Shown: one piece after another, positions 34,198 to 43,196 of the stretch
Layout of the letters: each line of letters begins with the position of its first letter
Numbering within the stretch: the first letter of the stretch is position 1
NCBI RefSeq assembly: GCF_003601975.1
Contig: NZ_QZWZ01000042.1
Coordinates: forward strand, 1 to 50,329
From: Mesorhizobium waimense
GTDB lineage: Bacteria; Pseudomonadota; Alphaproteobacteria; Rhizobiales; Rhizobiaceae
Length of the DNA stretch: 50,329 bases
Direction: 5' to 3'
The notes under the pieces: model-generated
The model's database searches: none
What the model was told of the DNA's origin: nothing
The model's input: the letters and a program-made list of their open reading frames with translations, nothing else
Translations under genes and position numbers: made by a program

Positions 34198-35057
34198 CAG
34201 GCCACACCCCGGTCGATATCGGCTTCCATGTGCACGGCGCCGCTCCCGCCTTGCGTCCAGAGTCGCTGACCATCGATGCCGACCCTGACGGTCAGTTCAC
34301 GGTCTACAATCGCCGGAGCTATCCCGCGGTAGCGAAACGTCAGGGGTATACCGGCGCCTTGGGACGCCGCGAGGTTGAGGAGAAGCGTTGCCTGGAAGGG
34401 GCCATGGACAACCAACCCCTCATAGCCTTCAGCCTCGGTCGCGTAAGGCAGATCGTAGTGGATACGGTGACCGTTAAAGGTGATCGCAGAGTAGCGGAAG
34501 AGCAACGTGGACGAAGGAACGACAGACCACACTTGCGCTGCTGGCCGGATTGCCGTGGGCTCGGCCGGTGAGGTGTTTCGATACACGCCATTTCCCGAGA
34601 TCGCAGCTTCCCGATAAACGATGTCCTGCCGTTCACTCAGTGCGAGACCACGATCGGAATGATAAGCGTGGCCGACCGCGACGAACCATAGTTCACCGGA
34701 TCGGCCTTGCTTGCGCACTATGTCCAGGATGGTGGACACCTTGCGGACTTTGTCACCGACCCTAAGGTGATCATGCAGCTGAAGTTCACCACCAGCCCAC
34801 ATGCGGCGCGGCAGCGGCACAGGCGGCAACGACAGGTTCTTGGCGGGGTGTCCGTCAGCACCCAACTGGTCCATGCCGGCGATTGCCGGCGACAGGCACC
34901 AATGGATGCCCAACGAGGCGGCATCTGCGGGCAGCGGCGCTAGATGCGGTTCGAAAATGGCGCGGAAGCTCATCACAAGGCGCTCCGAAACGACATCGAT
35001 GCTTTCGCTCTGACGGCCAATCCATTCTGCCGATAGCTTCTGTTCGGTCGCGTCCAC
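34197..35057 (-). CDS. ich: Hotdog-fold acyl-CoA hydratase, probable itaconyl-CoA (or mesaconyl-CoA) hydratase
   Basis: 286 residues with two hotdog domains. The N-terminal half is of the FAS1-like dehydratase type (PPVPLPRRMWAGGELQLHDH; GDKVRKVSTILDIVRKQGRS), and the C-terminal half carries the hydratase 2 motif as LLFRYSAITFNGHRIHYDLP with catalytic Asp/His, and GLVVHGPFQATLLLNL. This is the family of Pseudomonas itaconyl-CoA hydratase and Chloroflexus mesaconyl-C4-CoA hydratase, both of which make citramalyl-CoA. Position next to the lyase agrees. Confidence 0.78.
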   Translation of the reverse strand: MDATEQKLSAEWIGRQSESIDVVSERLVMSFRAIFEPHLAPLPADAASLGIHWCLSPAIAGMDQLGADGHPAKNLSLPPVPLPRRMWAGGELQLHDHLRVGDKVRKVSTILDIVRKQGRSGELWFVAVGHAYHSDRGLALSERQDIVYREAAISGNGVYRNTSPAEPTAIRPAAQVWSVVPSSTLLFRYSAITFNGHRIHYDLPYATEAEGYEGLVVHGPFQATLLLNLAASQGAGIPLTFRYRGIAPAIVDRELTVRVGIDGQRLWTQGGSGAVHMEADIDRGVA

Positions 35058-35069
35058 TGGCCTTGACCG

Positions 35070-36227
35070 TCAGTACGAACGTGGCATCCCGAGCACATGC
35101 TCGGAGAGGTAGGACAGGATGAGGTTCGTCGAGATCGGCGCAACCTGGTAAAGCCTGGTCTCGCGAAACTTGCGTTCGACGTCATACTCTTCAGCGAATC
35201 CGAAACCGCCATGCGTCTGGATACAGGCGTTCGCGGCTTCATTGGAAGCATCAGCAGCCAGCATCTTGGCCATGTTCGCTTCAGCGCCGCAGTCCTGACC
35301 GGCCTCATAGAGCCGCGTGGCTTCGCGGACCATGAGTTCGGCTGCACGCATGTTCGCGTAAGCCTTAGCGATGGGAAACTGGACGCCTTGGTTGGCGCCG
35401 ATGGCCCGGCCGAAGACGTTGCGGTCGCATGCGTAAGTGGAAGCCTTGTTGATCAGCCACTTGGCGTCGCCGACACATTCGGCGGCGATCAGGATCCGCT
35501 CGGCATTCATCCCGGAGAGGATATACCGGAAACCCTTGCCTTCCTCACCGACCAGGTTTTCGGCAGGGATCTTCACATTATCGAAAAAAACCTCCGTCGT
35601 GGAATGGTTCATCATCGTCCGGATCGGCCGGATTGAGAGACCCTGCTTGAGTGCTTCCTGCATATCAAGAATGAACACAGATAGGCCGTCAGTGCGCTTT
35701 GCGACCTGATCCTTCGGGGTGGTCCGGGCGAGCAGCAGCATGAGATCCGAGTACTCGGCCCGGCTGGTCCAGATTTTCTGACCGTTGACCACGTAGTGAT
35801 CGCCGTTCTTCCGTGCGAAGGTACGGATTGAAGTGGTGTCGGTGCCGCTGGTCGGCTCGGTTACACCGAACGCCTGCAGCCTCAATTCTCCGGAGGCGAT
35901 TTGCGGAAGATAGCACTGCTTCTGCGATTCATTGCCGTGGCGAAGCACCGTGCCCATGACATACATCTGCGCATGGCAAGCCGCACCATTGCATCCCGCC
36001 CGTTGAATCTCCTCGAGCACGGCGGCCGCTGCCGAAAGCGTCAAGCCCGACCCGCCATATTCCTCGGGGATCAGCGTCGCAAGGTAGCCGGCCTCGGTCA
36101 ACGCGTTGACGAAATCCACGGGGTAGGCGCGGTCGGCATCGAGCTTGCGCCAGTATTCGCCCGGAAACCGCTCGCAGAGCCGACGCACGGCGTCGCGGAT
36201 GTCCTCGTTGTCAAAGTCCTTGAACAT
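35070..36227 (-). CDS. Acyl-CoA dehydrogenase-family flavoprotein
   Basis: 385 residues, normal length. FAD/acyl-CoA dehydrogenase blocks: QAFGVTEPTSGTDTTSIRTF, YVVNGQKIWTSRAEYSDLML, ERILIAAECVGDAKWLINKA, GRAIGANQGVQFPIAKAYA and QTHGGFGFAEEYDVERKFRE. Near the end the usual EGT(S/N) segment with the catalytic Glu is replaced by LYQVAPISTNLI, so the base must come from elsewhere or the reaction is unusual. A related dehydrogenase is part of the Pseudomonas itaconate locus. Its substrate may be a C5 dicarboxylyl-CoA such as methylsuccinyl-CoA, which is inference. It overlaps the next upstream gene by one base. Confidence 0.85.
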   Translation of the reverse strand: MFKDFDNEDIRDAVRRLCERFPGEYWRKLDADRAYPVDFVNALTEAGYLATLIPEEYGGSGLTLSAAAAVLEEIQRAGCNGAACHAQMYVMGTVLRHGNESQKQCYLPQIASGELRLQAFGVTEPTSGTDTTSIRTFARKNGDHYVVNGQKIWTSRAEYSDLMLLLARTTPKDQVAKRTDGLSVFILDMQEALKQGLSIRPIRTMMNHSTTEVFFDNVKIPAENLVGEEGKGFRYILSGMNAERILIAAECVGDAKWLINKASTYACDRNVFGRAIGANQGVQFPIAKAYANMRAAELMVREATRLYEAGQDCGAEANMAKMLAADASNEAANACIQTHGGFGFAEEYDVERKFRETRLYQVAPISTNLILSYLSEHVLGMPRSY

Positions 36228-37561
36228 CAGGCGCTCCGCGCGGCATGAACCTGGGGAGGCGCGTCCCCAGCGGTTTCAAACAGACCCAGCGAGCGCACCG
36301 GACAGTTGTCGGTAAGGCCCAGGATAGCGCCGATCAGGTCGTCGGCACGGGCTTGCGAAGTGCCGCCGGCGACGAGCTGCGTGCGCGCCTTCTGAGACAG
36401 CTCGGCTGCCGTCACCGGGTTATCGGGATCGCCCTTGGCGTCGTGTCGGGCGGCGAAAAAGCGTCTGCCGGAAGCCGTCTCGACGATCACCTCGGCACCC
36501 CACGATTCCGGATAGGCGGCATCGATCGACGGCGCCAGCTCGACCCTGACCTTCTTGCGTTCGCCGACCATCCGTTGCCGTGCATCAGCATCGAAGCTGG
36601 CCTGATCGACGCGGCCGTCCGCGAGCGCTATCGCCACCGTGTGCTGCAGCGAGAATTTGGCACTGTACGGATCTTCCGGAATGGGCCGGTCGCACACGTC
36701 AAGGGCCGCCCGGTAAGCCCCGACATGAACCCTTGCGATGGCTTCCCCGGCGATCTCGTTGTGCAAGGCGATCGCGCCGTCGATCGCCGGATGGGTGTGT
36801 CTGCAGCACGGCCATGGCTTGATCGAGGTGTTGATCAGTTGCCAGGCCCGCTCAGGCCCTGCCGTGACGGCCTCCGGAATCGGGTCCGGACACAGACCGG
36901 CGTAGAAGCCCTTCTCGCCTTCCAGGATGTTCTGCGCGCCCGTGAATCCTTCCTTGGCCAGGAACGAAGCGATGACGCCTGATTCCGCAGCCCTGGCGGT
37001 GTGGAGATGCTTGCTCATGGCGCCTTCGGCAAGGAACTCCCAAAGACCCGATGACTGGGTACCCGCATTCCCAAGCGCCCATACGGTCCTGGTGTCGTCG
37101 AGGCCGAGGAGCTCCGCCACGGCAAACGCCGCACCGAACGGCCCGCAGGTCGAGGTGTTGTGCCAGACCCGGTAATGCTTCTTGCCGACGGACGTTCCGA
37201 CCCGGCAGCAGGCCTCGTATCCTGCGAGAACCGCGCGAAGAAACGCTTCACCGCCAAGATCGTGGTCGTGGGCTACCGCCCAGGCCGCAGGAATGACGAC
37301 ACTGCCGGGATGGGTCACCGAGTCCCGGTGGAGGTCATCCATCTCCAAGATATGTGCTAGGCCGCCCAGGTAGAACGCCTTGCGGGCGGTATCGGTTTGC
37401 GCCGGCGGGGCGACCACCTTCAGCATGCGGGCGGGCTCGGTTGGCAATGCGCCGAGGGCGCAGCCGAGCGTATCCAGGACGAATAGCGATGCCCATTCGA
37501 GGTCGCAGTCGGTCACTGGCTTTTCACGGATCAAGCGGGTCAGGTCGCGGGTCAAGCTCAT
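36227..37561 (-). CDS. MmgE/PrpD-family protein
   Basis: 444 residues. The family includes 2-methylcitrate dehydratase and cis-aconitate decarboxylase (the itaconate-forming enzyme of fungi and animals). Visible blocks: DTLGCALGA, HILEMDDLHRDSVTHPGSVV, AVLAGYEACCRVGTSVG, HNTSTCGPFGAAFAVAELLG and KPWPCCRHTHPAIDGAIALH. A role with C5-C7 tricarboxylates or in handling itaconate isomers is inferred from the family and operon. It overlaps the CoA-transferase gene by four bases, indicating coupling. Confidence 0.87.
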   Translation of the reverse strand: MSLTRDLTRLIREKPVTDCDLEWASLFVLDTLGCALGALPTEPARMLKVVAPPAQTDTARKAFYLGGLAHILEMDDLHRDSVTHPGSVVIPAAWAVAHDHDLGGEAFLRAVLAGYEACCRVGTSVGKKHYRVWHNTSTCGPFGAAFAVAELLGLDDTRTVWALGNAGTQSSGLWEFLAEGAMSKHLHTARAAESGVIASFLAKEGFTGAQNILEGEKGFYAGLCPDPIPEAVTAGPERAWQLINTSIKPWPCCRHTHPAIDGAIALHNEIAGEAIARVHVGAYRAALDVCDRPIPEDPYSAKFSLQHTVAIALADGRVDQASFDADARQRMVGERKKVRVELAPSIDAAYPESWGAEVIVETASGRRFFAARHDAKGDPDNPVTAAELSQKARTQLVAGGTSQARADDLIGAILGLTDNCPVRSLGLFETAGDAPPQVHAARSA

Positions 37562-38724
37562 AATGCTGCACTTCCTATCCGTTTGGGATCCACCGTATCC
37601 TGAGGGCCGAACTCCTGCCGCAAAGCCACGTCGTGTTCACCGAGTGAAGGCACCCGGCCAAGCACGGGGCGCTTGCCATTGACTGTGACCGGCGGCGCAA
37701 ACAGCTCGACTTGACCAACGGTGGTCTCCACCGGGACTTTGGTGGCACTGCGATGCACCGCCAGATCCGCCATGGTCGACACACGGCCATAGGCAATTCT
37801 GACGTTGTCAAGCAATTCGCATAATGCAGACATGGTGTAGGTCGCCAAGATCGCCTGCACGCATGCGTCAAGCGGCTCGCGGTTTTTGATGCGAAGCACG
37901 TTGCGCTCGAATCTCGGGTCCGTTGCAACCGACGGCCGGCGCAGGACACTGTCGCAGAAGACGACCCATTCGCGTTCGTTCTGGACGGCGATCAGGATTT
38001 CCCCGTCACTCACCTGAAACAGCCCGTAGGGCGCGATCGAGGGGTGGGCGAGCCCAAGCCGCCGCGGCTCCTTGCCACCGTAGTGGCGCGCCAGATATGG
38101 CACGTTCATGTATTCGGCGAGGGTGTCGAAAAGGGAAAGCTGCAGGTGAGCCCCGTCCCCGGTTCGGCTGCGCATGATCAGGGCTTCGAGGATAGCGGCG
38201 TAGGCCCCCTGTCCCGTAGCGATATCGGAGATCGATATGCCGACCCGGGTCGGGCCAGAAGTTGCGGACCCAGTGACCCCCGCCAAGCCCGCTTCCGCCT
38301 GGATCAGCAGATCGTAGGCTTTCCGCTCGTGGTCGGGTGTTCCGGGTGCGTAGCCACCGATGTCACACACGATTAGCCTGGGGAACCGCCGCCTGAGGTC
38401 GGCGCTGCCGATGCCCAACCTGTCGGTTGCGCCAGGTGCGAGGTTCTGGACGAACACGTCGGCGGTGGCGAGCATGGATTCGACCAGCGCAAGATCATCC
38501 GGCTGCTTCAGATCGACGGTGCAGGATTGCTTGCCGCGGTTGTTCCAGATGAAATAGCTGGAGAGGCCGTGAACATAGTCGTCATAGCCGCGCGCGAAGT
38601 CGCCCTCGGGTCGCTCGAGCTTGATGACCCGCGCGCCCGCGTCGGCCAGACGGGACGTCGCCAAAGGCGCGGCCACGGCTTGCTCCAGCGAGATGACGGT
38701 CGTTCCCTCCAGCGCGCCTGGCAT
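37558..38724 (-). CDS. ict: Class III (CaiB/BaiF) CoA-transferase, probable itaconate CoA-transferase
   Basis: 388 residues from ATG 38724, chosen because AAGGAG stands six bases upstream and MPGALEGTTVISLEQAVAAP is the usual opening; an ATG at 38757 has no such site. DAGARVIKLERPEGDFARGYD is the CoA-site signature, and Asp167 (in ISISDIATG) corresponds to the catalytic Asp of formyl-CoA transferase that forms the mixed anhydride. It would activate itaconate (or a related C5 acid) with succinyl-CoA, the first step before hydration and cleavage by the next genes. Confidence 0.82.
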   Translation of the reverse strand: MPGALEGTTVISLEQAVAAPLATSRLADAGARVIKLERPEGDFARGYDDYVHGLSSYFIWNNRGKQSCTVDLKQPDDLALVESMLATADVFVQNLAPGATDRLGIGSADLRRRFPRLIVCDIGGYAPGTPDHERKAYDLLIQAEAGLAGVTGSATSGPTRVGISISDIATGQGAYAAILEALIMRSRTGDGAHLQLSLFDTLAEYMNVPYLARHYGGKEPRRLGLAHPSIAPYGLFQVSDGEILIAVQNEREWVVFCDSVLRRPSVATDPRFERNVLRIKNREPLDACVQAILATYTMSALCELLDNVRIAYGRVSTMADLAVHRSATKVPVETTVGQVELFAPPVTVNGKRPVLGRVPSLGEHDVALRQEFGPQDTVDPKRIGSAAL

Positions 38725-38762
38725 GGCTCGCTCCTTATGCTGCTTTTCCGATACCATCGCAC

Positions 38763-38779
38763 CGGAAGGGGTCCTTCCG
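38763..38779 (-). repeat. Short perfect inverted repeat upstream of the CoA-transferase gene
   Basis: CGGAAGG and CCTTCCG flank three bases in the 120-base gap between the LysR stop and the CoA-transferase start. There is no T-run. It may be an attenuating hairpin or an operator half of the neighbouring LysR box. Confidence 0.3.
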
Positions 38780-38783
38780 TCAA

Positions 38784-38798
38784 ATAGCGTTTTGTAAT
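38784..38798 (-). promoter_or_regulatory. Imperfect LysR-type box before the CoA-transferase gene
   Basis: ATAGCGTTTTGTAAT (plus-strand reading) has the T-N11-A layout and resembles the perfect box at 39841-39855. It lies about 60 bases before the ATG of the first enzyme gene, a usual place for activation by a LysR regulator. Confidence 0.4.
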
Positions 38799-38844
38799 GG
38801 GAGGTATAGCGAAACGGTACAGTCGGCCGCCCGCCTGCAGCACC

Positions 38845-39807
38845 CTAGCCGAAGAGGTTGGGTCGCTGGTTTTCGTTGGATAGCTCGGCGCTCCAGACCT
38901 GGTCCTTGACCAGCTGGCGAAGGATCTCCCACGAGAGCTGCCCGACGGCGCGGGGCGCTGTCTGCAACGCCCGTTCGGTCGAGTAAGCCAGGTACACTTT
39001 CCGTGTAATTGGCGGGTTTTGGAAACTCCACGCCCGAAACAAGCCGGCCTGCGCCTCAGCGTTGATCGCCATCCGCGGCAGGATCCCGTAACCGATGCCA
39101 CGTGTCACCAATCTCTTGATTTGGGTGTAGGAGTCGATTTCGATCGCCGGGTTGATGGCGACCTGGACTGACGTTGCCACGGCTTCGATCAGTTCTCGCA
39201 GGCCGTGGCCGGGGCCCGGCACAACGAGGGGCAGTCCGGCGACGTCACGAAGCTCCACAGAAGAGCCCTGCAAGTCGGCCTGGCCCTGCATCGACGGGCC
39301 GGCAAAGAGACAGATTTCCTCGGACAAGCCGTGATGTACCGCGAGCCCCCGGGGATCCGAAGTTGCATAAATCATCGCGAGGTCAACCTCCCCGCGCTTC
39401 AACCATTCCAGAATGTAGCCGCTCATCGCCTCAACGATGCGGATGCGCACCTCGGGGAACCGCTCGCGGGCGGCCTCGATCAGCGGCGCCGCAAGAAGCT
39501 CGCTCACTGTACCCGGTAGGCCGAAACGCACTTCGCCGCGAGGGGCTATGGCGGCGCCCCGGACACTGTCGTTAATTTCGGCAAACTCGGCAAGGATGCG
39601 CTTGGCATGGACCATCAGCCGCGTGCCCGCTTCGGTCGCACTGACGCCGTGTGGCCCGCGATGCAGGAGGGCAAGGCCAAGCTCCTCTTCCATGTGCCTG
39701 ACATGCTGGCTCAACGCGGGTTGTGCTACATGAAGCTGCGTCGCGGCTTTCGAGAACGAGCCGCTCTCGACGACCTTGGAAAAATATCTTAGCTGCCGAA
39801 GATCCAA
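38845..39807 (-). CDS. LysR-family regulator of the itaconate-type operon
   Basis: 320 residues from ATG 39807. The N-terminal helix-turn-helix is MDLRQLRYFSKVVESGSFSK and QLHVAQPALSQHVRHMEEEL, followed by a periplasmic-binding-like sensor domain (EVRFGLPGTVSELLAAPLIE; LAGLPLVVPGPGHGLREL-like). It lies in the same direction just before the enzyme genes, as a LysR gene also borders the Pseudomonas itaconate set. A perfect LysR-type palindrome stands 34 bases before its start, so autoregulation is likely. The inducer is predicted to be itaconate or its CoA ester. Confidence 0.87.
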   Translation of the reverse strand: MDLRQLRYFSKVVESGSFSKAATQLHVAQPALSQHVRHMEEELGLALLHRGPHGVSATEAGTRLMVHAKRILAEFAEINDSVRGAAIAPRGEVRFGLPGTVSELLAAPLIEAARERFPEVRIRIVEAMSGYILEWLKRGEVDLAMIYATSDPRGLAVHHGLSEEICLFAGPSMQGQADLQGSSVELRDVAGLPLVVPGPGHGLRELIEAVATSVQVAINPAIEIDSYTQIKRLVTRGIGYGILPRMAINAEAQAGLFRAWSFQNPPITRKVYLAYSTERALQTAPRAVGQLSWEILRQLVKDQVWSAELSNENQRPNLFG

Positions 39808-39840
39808 AACGCCTCCCTACGCTCTACGGAGGGCTAGCGT

Positions 39841-39855
39841 ATAACATTTCGTTAT
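39841..39855 (-). promoter_or_regulatory. LysR-type operator (ATAAC-N5-GTTAT)
   Basis: ATAACATTTCGTTAT is a perfect 5+5 palindrome with T-N11-A spacing, 34-48 bases upstream of the LysR start. This matches the classic LysR recognition layout. Confidence 0.5.
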
Positions 39856-39884
39856 TGAGGGAACGACAAAAACCGGCGGTCCGT

Positions 39885-40835
39885 CTATCCCTGTCCCAAC
39901 AAGACCACGTCGGCGCTGCCCATGGATCTTTTGATCCGTCCCGCCTGCCGGCGGACTTCGTCAATCAAGGCGGTGAGCACCACTTTCCGGGGGCTGCCTC
40001 CCTGGGGCCGCACCACGGCTATAGTGCGGACCATGGCGCTGTCGGCGATCGCATAAGCGCTCAGCACGTGCCCGGCCAGTTCACGCGTGACGCTCGAGTG
40101 CGGCAGAATGGTTGCGTACTGGGTGGTTTTGTCCGCAATGACAGCTTTTACGGCGTTGAGCGAGTCGAGTTCGAGTTCCGGCTGCAGCGCGATGCCACGC
40201 TCGCGATAGACCCGATCGATGATCCGCCGCAGTTCATGGATTTCGCTCGGCAATATCAACTTTAACCGGCTGATGTCACTCAGCTGGCGCGGCGCGTCGA
40301 CCTGAGCGCGGGTATAAGAGGTTACCAGCACGAGGCGCTCTGCGAACAGATCCACGATGTCGAGCTGATCCGGCGCACTCGGCCGATAGGTGAGCGCAGC
40401 GTCGAGGCGGCCGCCGCGCATGAGACTGGCTAGGTCGCCGCTGTAGGCTTCGACAACATTCAGCGTCACACCCTGATACTGGGCTTGAACAAAATTGCGT
40501 ATGTCTTCCAGAAACAGCGGCACAATGGTCGGGCATATGCCAAGTGAGATCTCGCCTTTGAGCTTATCCGAGCGCTGGCGCACCTCACGGACCGCATCAT
40601 CGAGCCCATCGATGTGCAGGCGCGACTGGCCCAGGAGGAACCGTCCTTCGGCCGTGGGCTCGGCACCGCGCCCACTTCGGTTAATCAACGAGATACCGAC
40701 TTCCTTTTCGAGCAGCTTGATTTGTCGCGTCAGGGACGGCTGGGCGACCCCTATGGATTGGGACGCGCGGGAGAAGCCGCCGTGCTCGCAAACCGCGATG
40801 AAATAGCGCAGACGCCTGAGGTCGATGCCTTCCAT
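39885..40835 (-). CDS. LysR-family transcriptional regulator
   Basis: 316 residues. Helix-turn-helix MEGIDLRRLRYFIAVCEHGG and SQSIGVAQPSLTRQIKLLEK, then a sensor domain with ISLGICPTIVPLFLEDIRNF. It resembles the CbbR/NAC-Cbl end of the family only in general terms. It starts 12 bases after the symporter gene stop on the same strand, so it is probably the last gene of the membrane operon and controls it. The perfect box at 39841 lies downstream of it, so its own operators must be elsewhere. Confidence 0.86.
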   Translation of the reverse strand: MEGIDLRRLRYFIAVCEHGGFSRASQSIGVAQPSLTRQIKLLEKEVGISLINRSGRGAEPTAEGRFLLGQSRLHIDGLDDAVREVRQRSDKLKGEISLGICPTIVPLFLEDIRNFVQAQYQGVTLNVVEAYSGDLASLMRGGRLDAALTYRPSAPDQLDIVDLFAERLVLVTSYTRAQVDAPRQLSDISRLKLILPSEIHELRRIIDRVYRERGIALQPELELDSLNAVKAVIADKTTQYATILPHSSVTRELAGHVLSAYAIADSAMVRTIAVVRPQGGSPRKVVLTALIDEVRRQAGRIKRSMGSADVVLLGQG

Positions 40836-40847
40836 GCCCTGCCCCGG

Positions 40848-42725
40848 TTACCGGCCCGTCACGCGGTCGAGGAGCCGTGCGATCCACGGGGTCGAAACTG
40901 GCTCGAACAATGGGTTCACCTCCGGCACGAGGACGATCCTGTGGCGAGGACGTTCATCGATAACGGACAGGCGTCCTTGATAGGCCAACCACCACACGAT
41001 GAATACGCCGACAAACCAGAACAGGACCTGCCAGATCAGCAGCGAAGGCACTCCCGACGCCACCACCGTGCCAGCAAAAATCGGCTCGCTGAAAAATGTG
41101 TTGCCGAGGATTGCACCGGGGCCGAGCGCGAAAAACGCCCACAGAAGTGTCAGGGCCCATTTGGCCGTTGTGGCCGCCTGGCTCCCGTTACGCGCCGGCT
41201 GGCTCTCCTCGAAGGCGTCATGGAGGCGATCCCTGCGATCCCGCTCGGCGCTGCTGCGAGTAAACAGGGACACAAGGAGGCACGCCGTAAAATTGGTCGC
41301 AAGTCCCCATCCCGCCGAATGGACCGACAAGGGCCAGCGACCCCATGGCAGGTCGACGAAGAGCCGCTCGAACAGCACCAGCCCAAAGCTCTCGGTGAAC
41401 ACCACGCAAAGGCTTCCGACAATCAAACCGGCCAGAACACCGCTACGGCTGATCCAACGCACCCAGCACAACCCGAGCACCGCAGGCAGCAGCTGCATGG
41501 ACAGGCTGAGCGTGAGGGATGAGAAGATTGTCGCGCTGAGGGGCGCAAAGCTCGCGACGGCAGCGACTGCTCCGTAGACGAGCGCCAGGGTCACGCGCGC
41601 GGCAAACCGCGTCGACCGCTGGTCCATGCCCGGGATAATGTATCGTGACGTCAGCTCGATGGTGCACACCGATGCACCGGATCCGGCAAAGAATGCGACG
41701 GCGATCTGGCTCGACGCGACCAGAAGGAGTGTAAAGCCCACCGCCACCATCGGATCGAGCGTTGCCAGTCGTGTCGTGAAGGCTGTCAGCGAGCCACTGG
41801 CCGCAATCTCCGCGGCCAGAACCGGCCCGATCAGTATCAGGGTGCCAGCCGCGAGGCCCGCGATCATCCAGACCTGGCCAAATGCAAGGCCGCGGCGCGG
41901 CGCACTTGTCACGCCCAGAAAGCTGAAGCCGGGACTGATGGCGATGCCGCCCAGAGACAGGGCGAACGTCAGTCCCGCGAAGGTGGTCCAGAGCCCCCCG
42001 GCCGGCAGCTCCTTGCCAATGCCGGCGCTAAACTGGATCACGCCCGGGATCTTGTCCGGCAGCACACCGCTGGCTGTACCAATCCCGTTGACGGCGAATG
42101 CCAATTTGTCGAGCGTAAAGCCCGTGAACCCGCCGAAAAATACCATGAGGGCCAGGACCAGCAGGGACTGGGCGGCGACAAGATAGGCAATCCCGCGCCA
42201 GCCTCCGATCACGCTGCAGAGGAACAGGACGAACGCGATCGACCAGATTGCGAGACCGGACGGAACGTCGTTGGCGGTCGCGGCGCTCACCAGGGCACCC
42301 GCCTGAGACAGGCACATCGCTGCAAAGGGGATGCTGAAAAGGAACAGCACGAGCAGCAAATAGATGCGAAGGGTCGTGCTACCGAAGTAGTCGCCCAGCA
42401 GGTCACCAAGCGTGCGCAGCGAGGTCAGCCGGGCGGCAAGCCAGACCCGCTTCTGCGTGATGGCAGCGCAAAGGGCGATACAGATGAGACCGACTGCAAC
42501 CTGGTTATATTGAAGGCCGAAGGTGGCGAGTAAAAGCAGATGATCGGGAAGGCTGAGGCTGGCCAAGGTGATGCCGGCGCCGGCGAAGATGGTCACCCAT
42601 GGCGGCAATGCCAGGCCCGCGTCGACGAAATCACCGGGTTGCTGGGTGTGACGGCCGCTGATGGTCGCAAGGTAAAGGCCCAGGACCGCGACAATGCCGA
42701 GCACGGAAACCAAGAGCGGGGTCAT
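40848..42725 (-). CDS. Sodium:solute symporter (SSS) family transporter
   Basis: 625 residues, about 13-14 membrane helices. The LeuT-type core begins SVLGIVAVLGLYLATISGRH and includes LGDLLGDYFGSTTLRIY, FLCSVIGGWRGIAYLVAAQS, and helix 8-like SSQIAVAFFAGSGASVCTIE. A hydrophilic loop (about 510-530) and two further helices (about 535-600) precede a cytoplasmic tail, so it is longer than the usual 480-550 residues. The substrate is unknown, probably a small organic acid or amino acid. The start overlaps the end of the 148-residue membrane gene by four bases, which suggests a two-subunit carrier. Confidence 0.85.
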   Translation of the reverse strand: MTPLLVSVLGIVAVLGLYLATISGRHTQQPGDFVDAGLALPPWVTIFAGAGITLASLSLPDHLLLLATFGLQYNQVAVGLICIALCAAITQKRVWLAARLTSLRTLGDLLGDYFGSTTLRIYLLLVLFLFSIPFAAMCLSQAGALVSAATANDVPSGLAIWSIAFVLFLCSVIGGWRGIAYLVAAQSLLVLALMVFFGGFTGFTLDKLAFAVNGIGTASGVLPDKIPGVIQFSAGIGKELPAGGLWTTFAGLTFALSLGGIAISPGFSFLGVTSAPRRGLAFGQVWMIAGLAAGTLILIGPVLAAEIAASGSLTAFTTRLATLDPMVAVGFTLLLVASSQIAVAFFAGSGASVCTIELTSRYIIPGMDQRSTRFAARVTLALVYGAVAAVASFAPLSATIFSSLTLSLSMQLLPAVLGLCWVRWISRSGVLAGLIVGSLCVVFTESFGLVLFERLFVDLPWGRWPLSVHSAGWGLATNFTACLLVSLFTRSSAERDRRDRLHDAFEESQPARNGSQAATTAKWALTLLWAFFALGPGAILGNTFFSEPIFAGTVVASGVPSLLIWQVLFWFVGVFIVWWLAYQGRLSVIDERPRHRIVLVPEVNPLFEPVSTPWIARLLDRVTGR

Positions 42726-43168
42726 ATATGGTCTCCCGGCGAGCGTGAGCGGAAGTCCCGGATAACGTCGAACGCTGCGAAGGCCTGCCGTGCCCCGTAC
42801 CGGGTGATCAGGTAGAAAACGACCACGGCCCCCGTTGTGATAAAACCGATGCTCAGCGGCAAGAAGTTGTGCGCGGCAAACGACGCGCTGACCAGCGACA
42901 GGACAACGAACAACACAAGCGCGAGTCCGTAGATGACCAGGCCGAGCCCCAGTTCTCGGGGCGAGAAACCCGTCCCGTAGACCACATTGACGATCACGTG
43001 GGCGACAAAGCCTGCCAGAATGGCCGCGAACCCGGCAAGGATATAGGGTGTTCCGCCCCGGCCAAATCCATACTCAAACAGGATCGCGGCGGGCATGGCC
43101 GCTGCCAACCAGCAGGCCATGACCAAGGCGTGGCGGTCCAGCGCTTCGTTTTTGCCGAGCGGGGTCAT
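42722..43168 (-). CDS. Small four-helix membrane protein, likely partner of the symporter
   Basis: 148 residues with four hydrophobic helices (about 17-33, 41-63, 75-97, 104-122) and cytoplasmic ends, the C-terminal one basic. Some SSS carriers need a small membrane subunit (for example DUF485/DUF4212-type partners), and the four-base overlap with the symporter gene supports the same here, though I cannot assign the family. Confidence 0.65.
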   Translation of the reverse strand: MTPLGKNEALDRHALVMACWLAAAMPAAILFEYGFGRGGTPYILAGFAAILAGFVAHVIVNVVYGTGFSPRELGLGLVIYGLALVLFVVLSLVSASFAAHNFLPLSIGFITTGAVVVFYLITRYGARQAFAAFDVIRDFRSRSPGDHI

Positions 43169-43196
43169 CGGTTGCTCTCGCTAGTTTAGTACGCGC

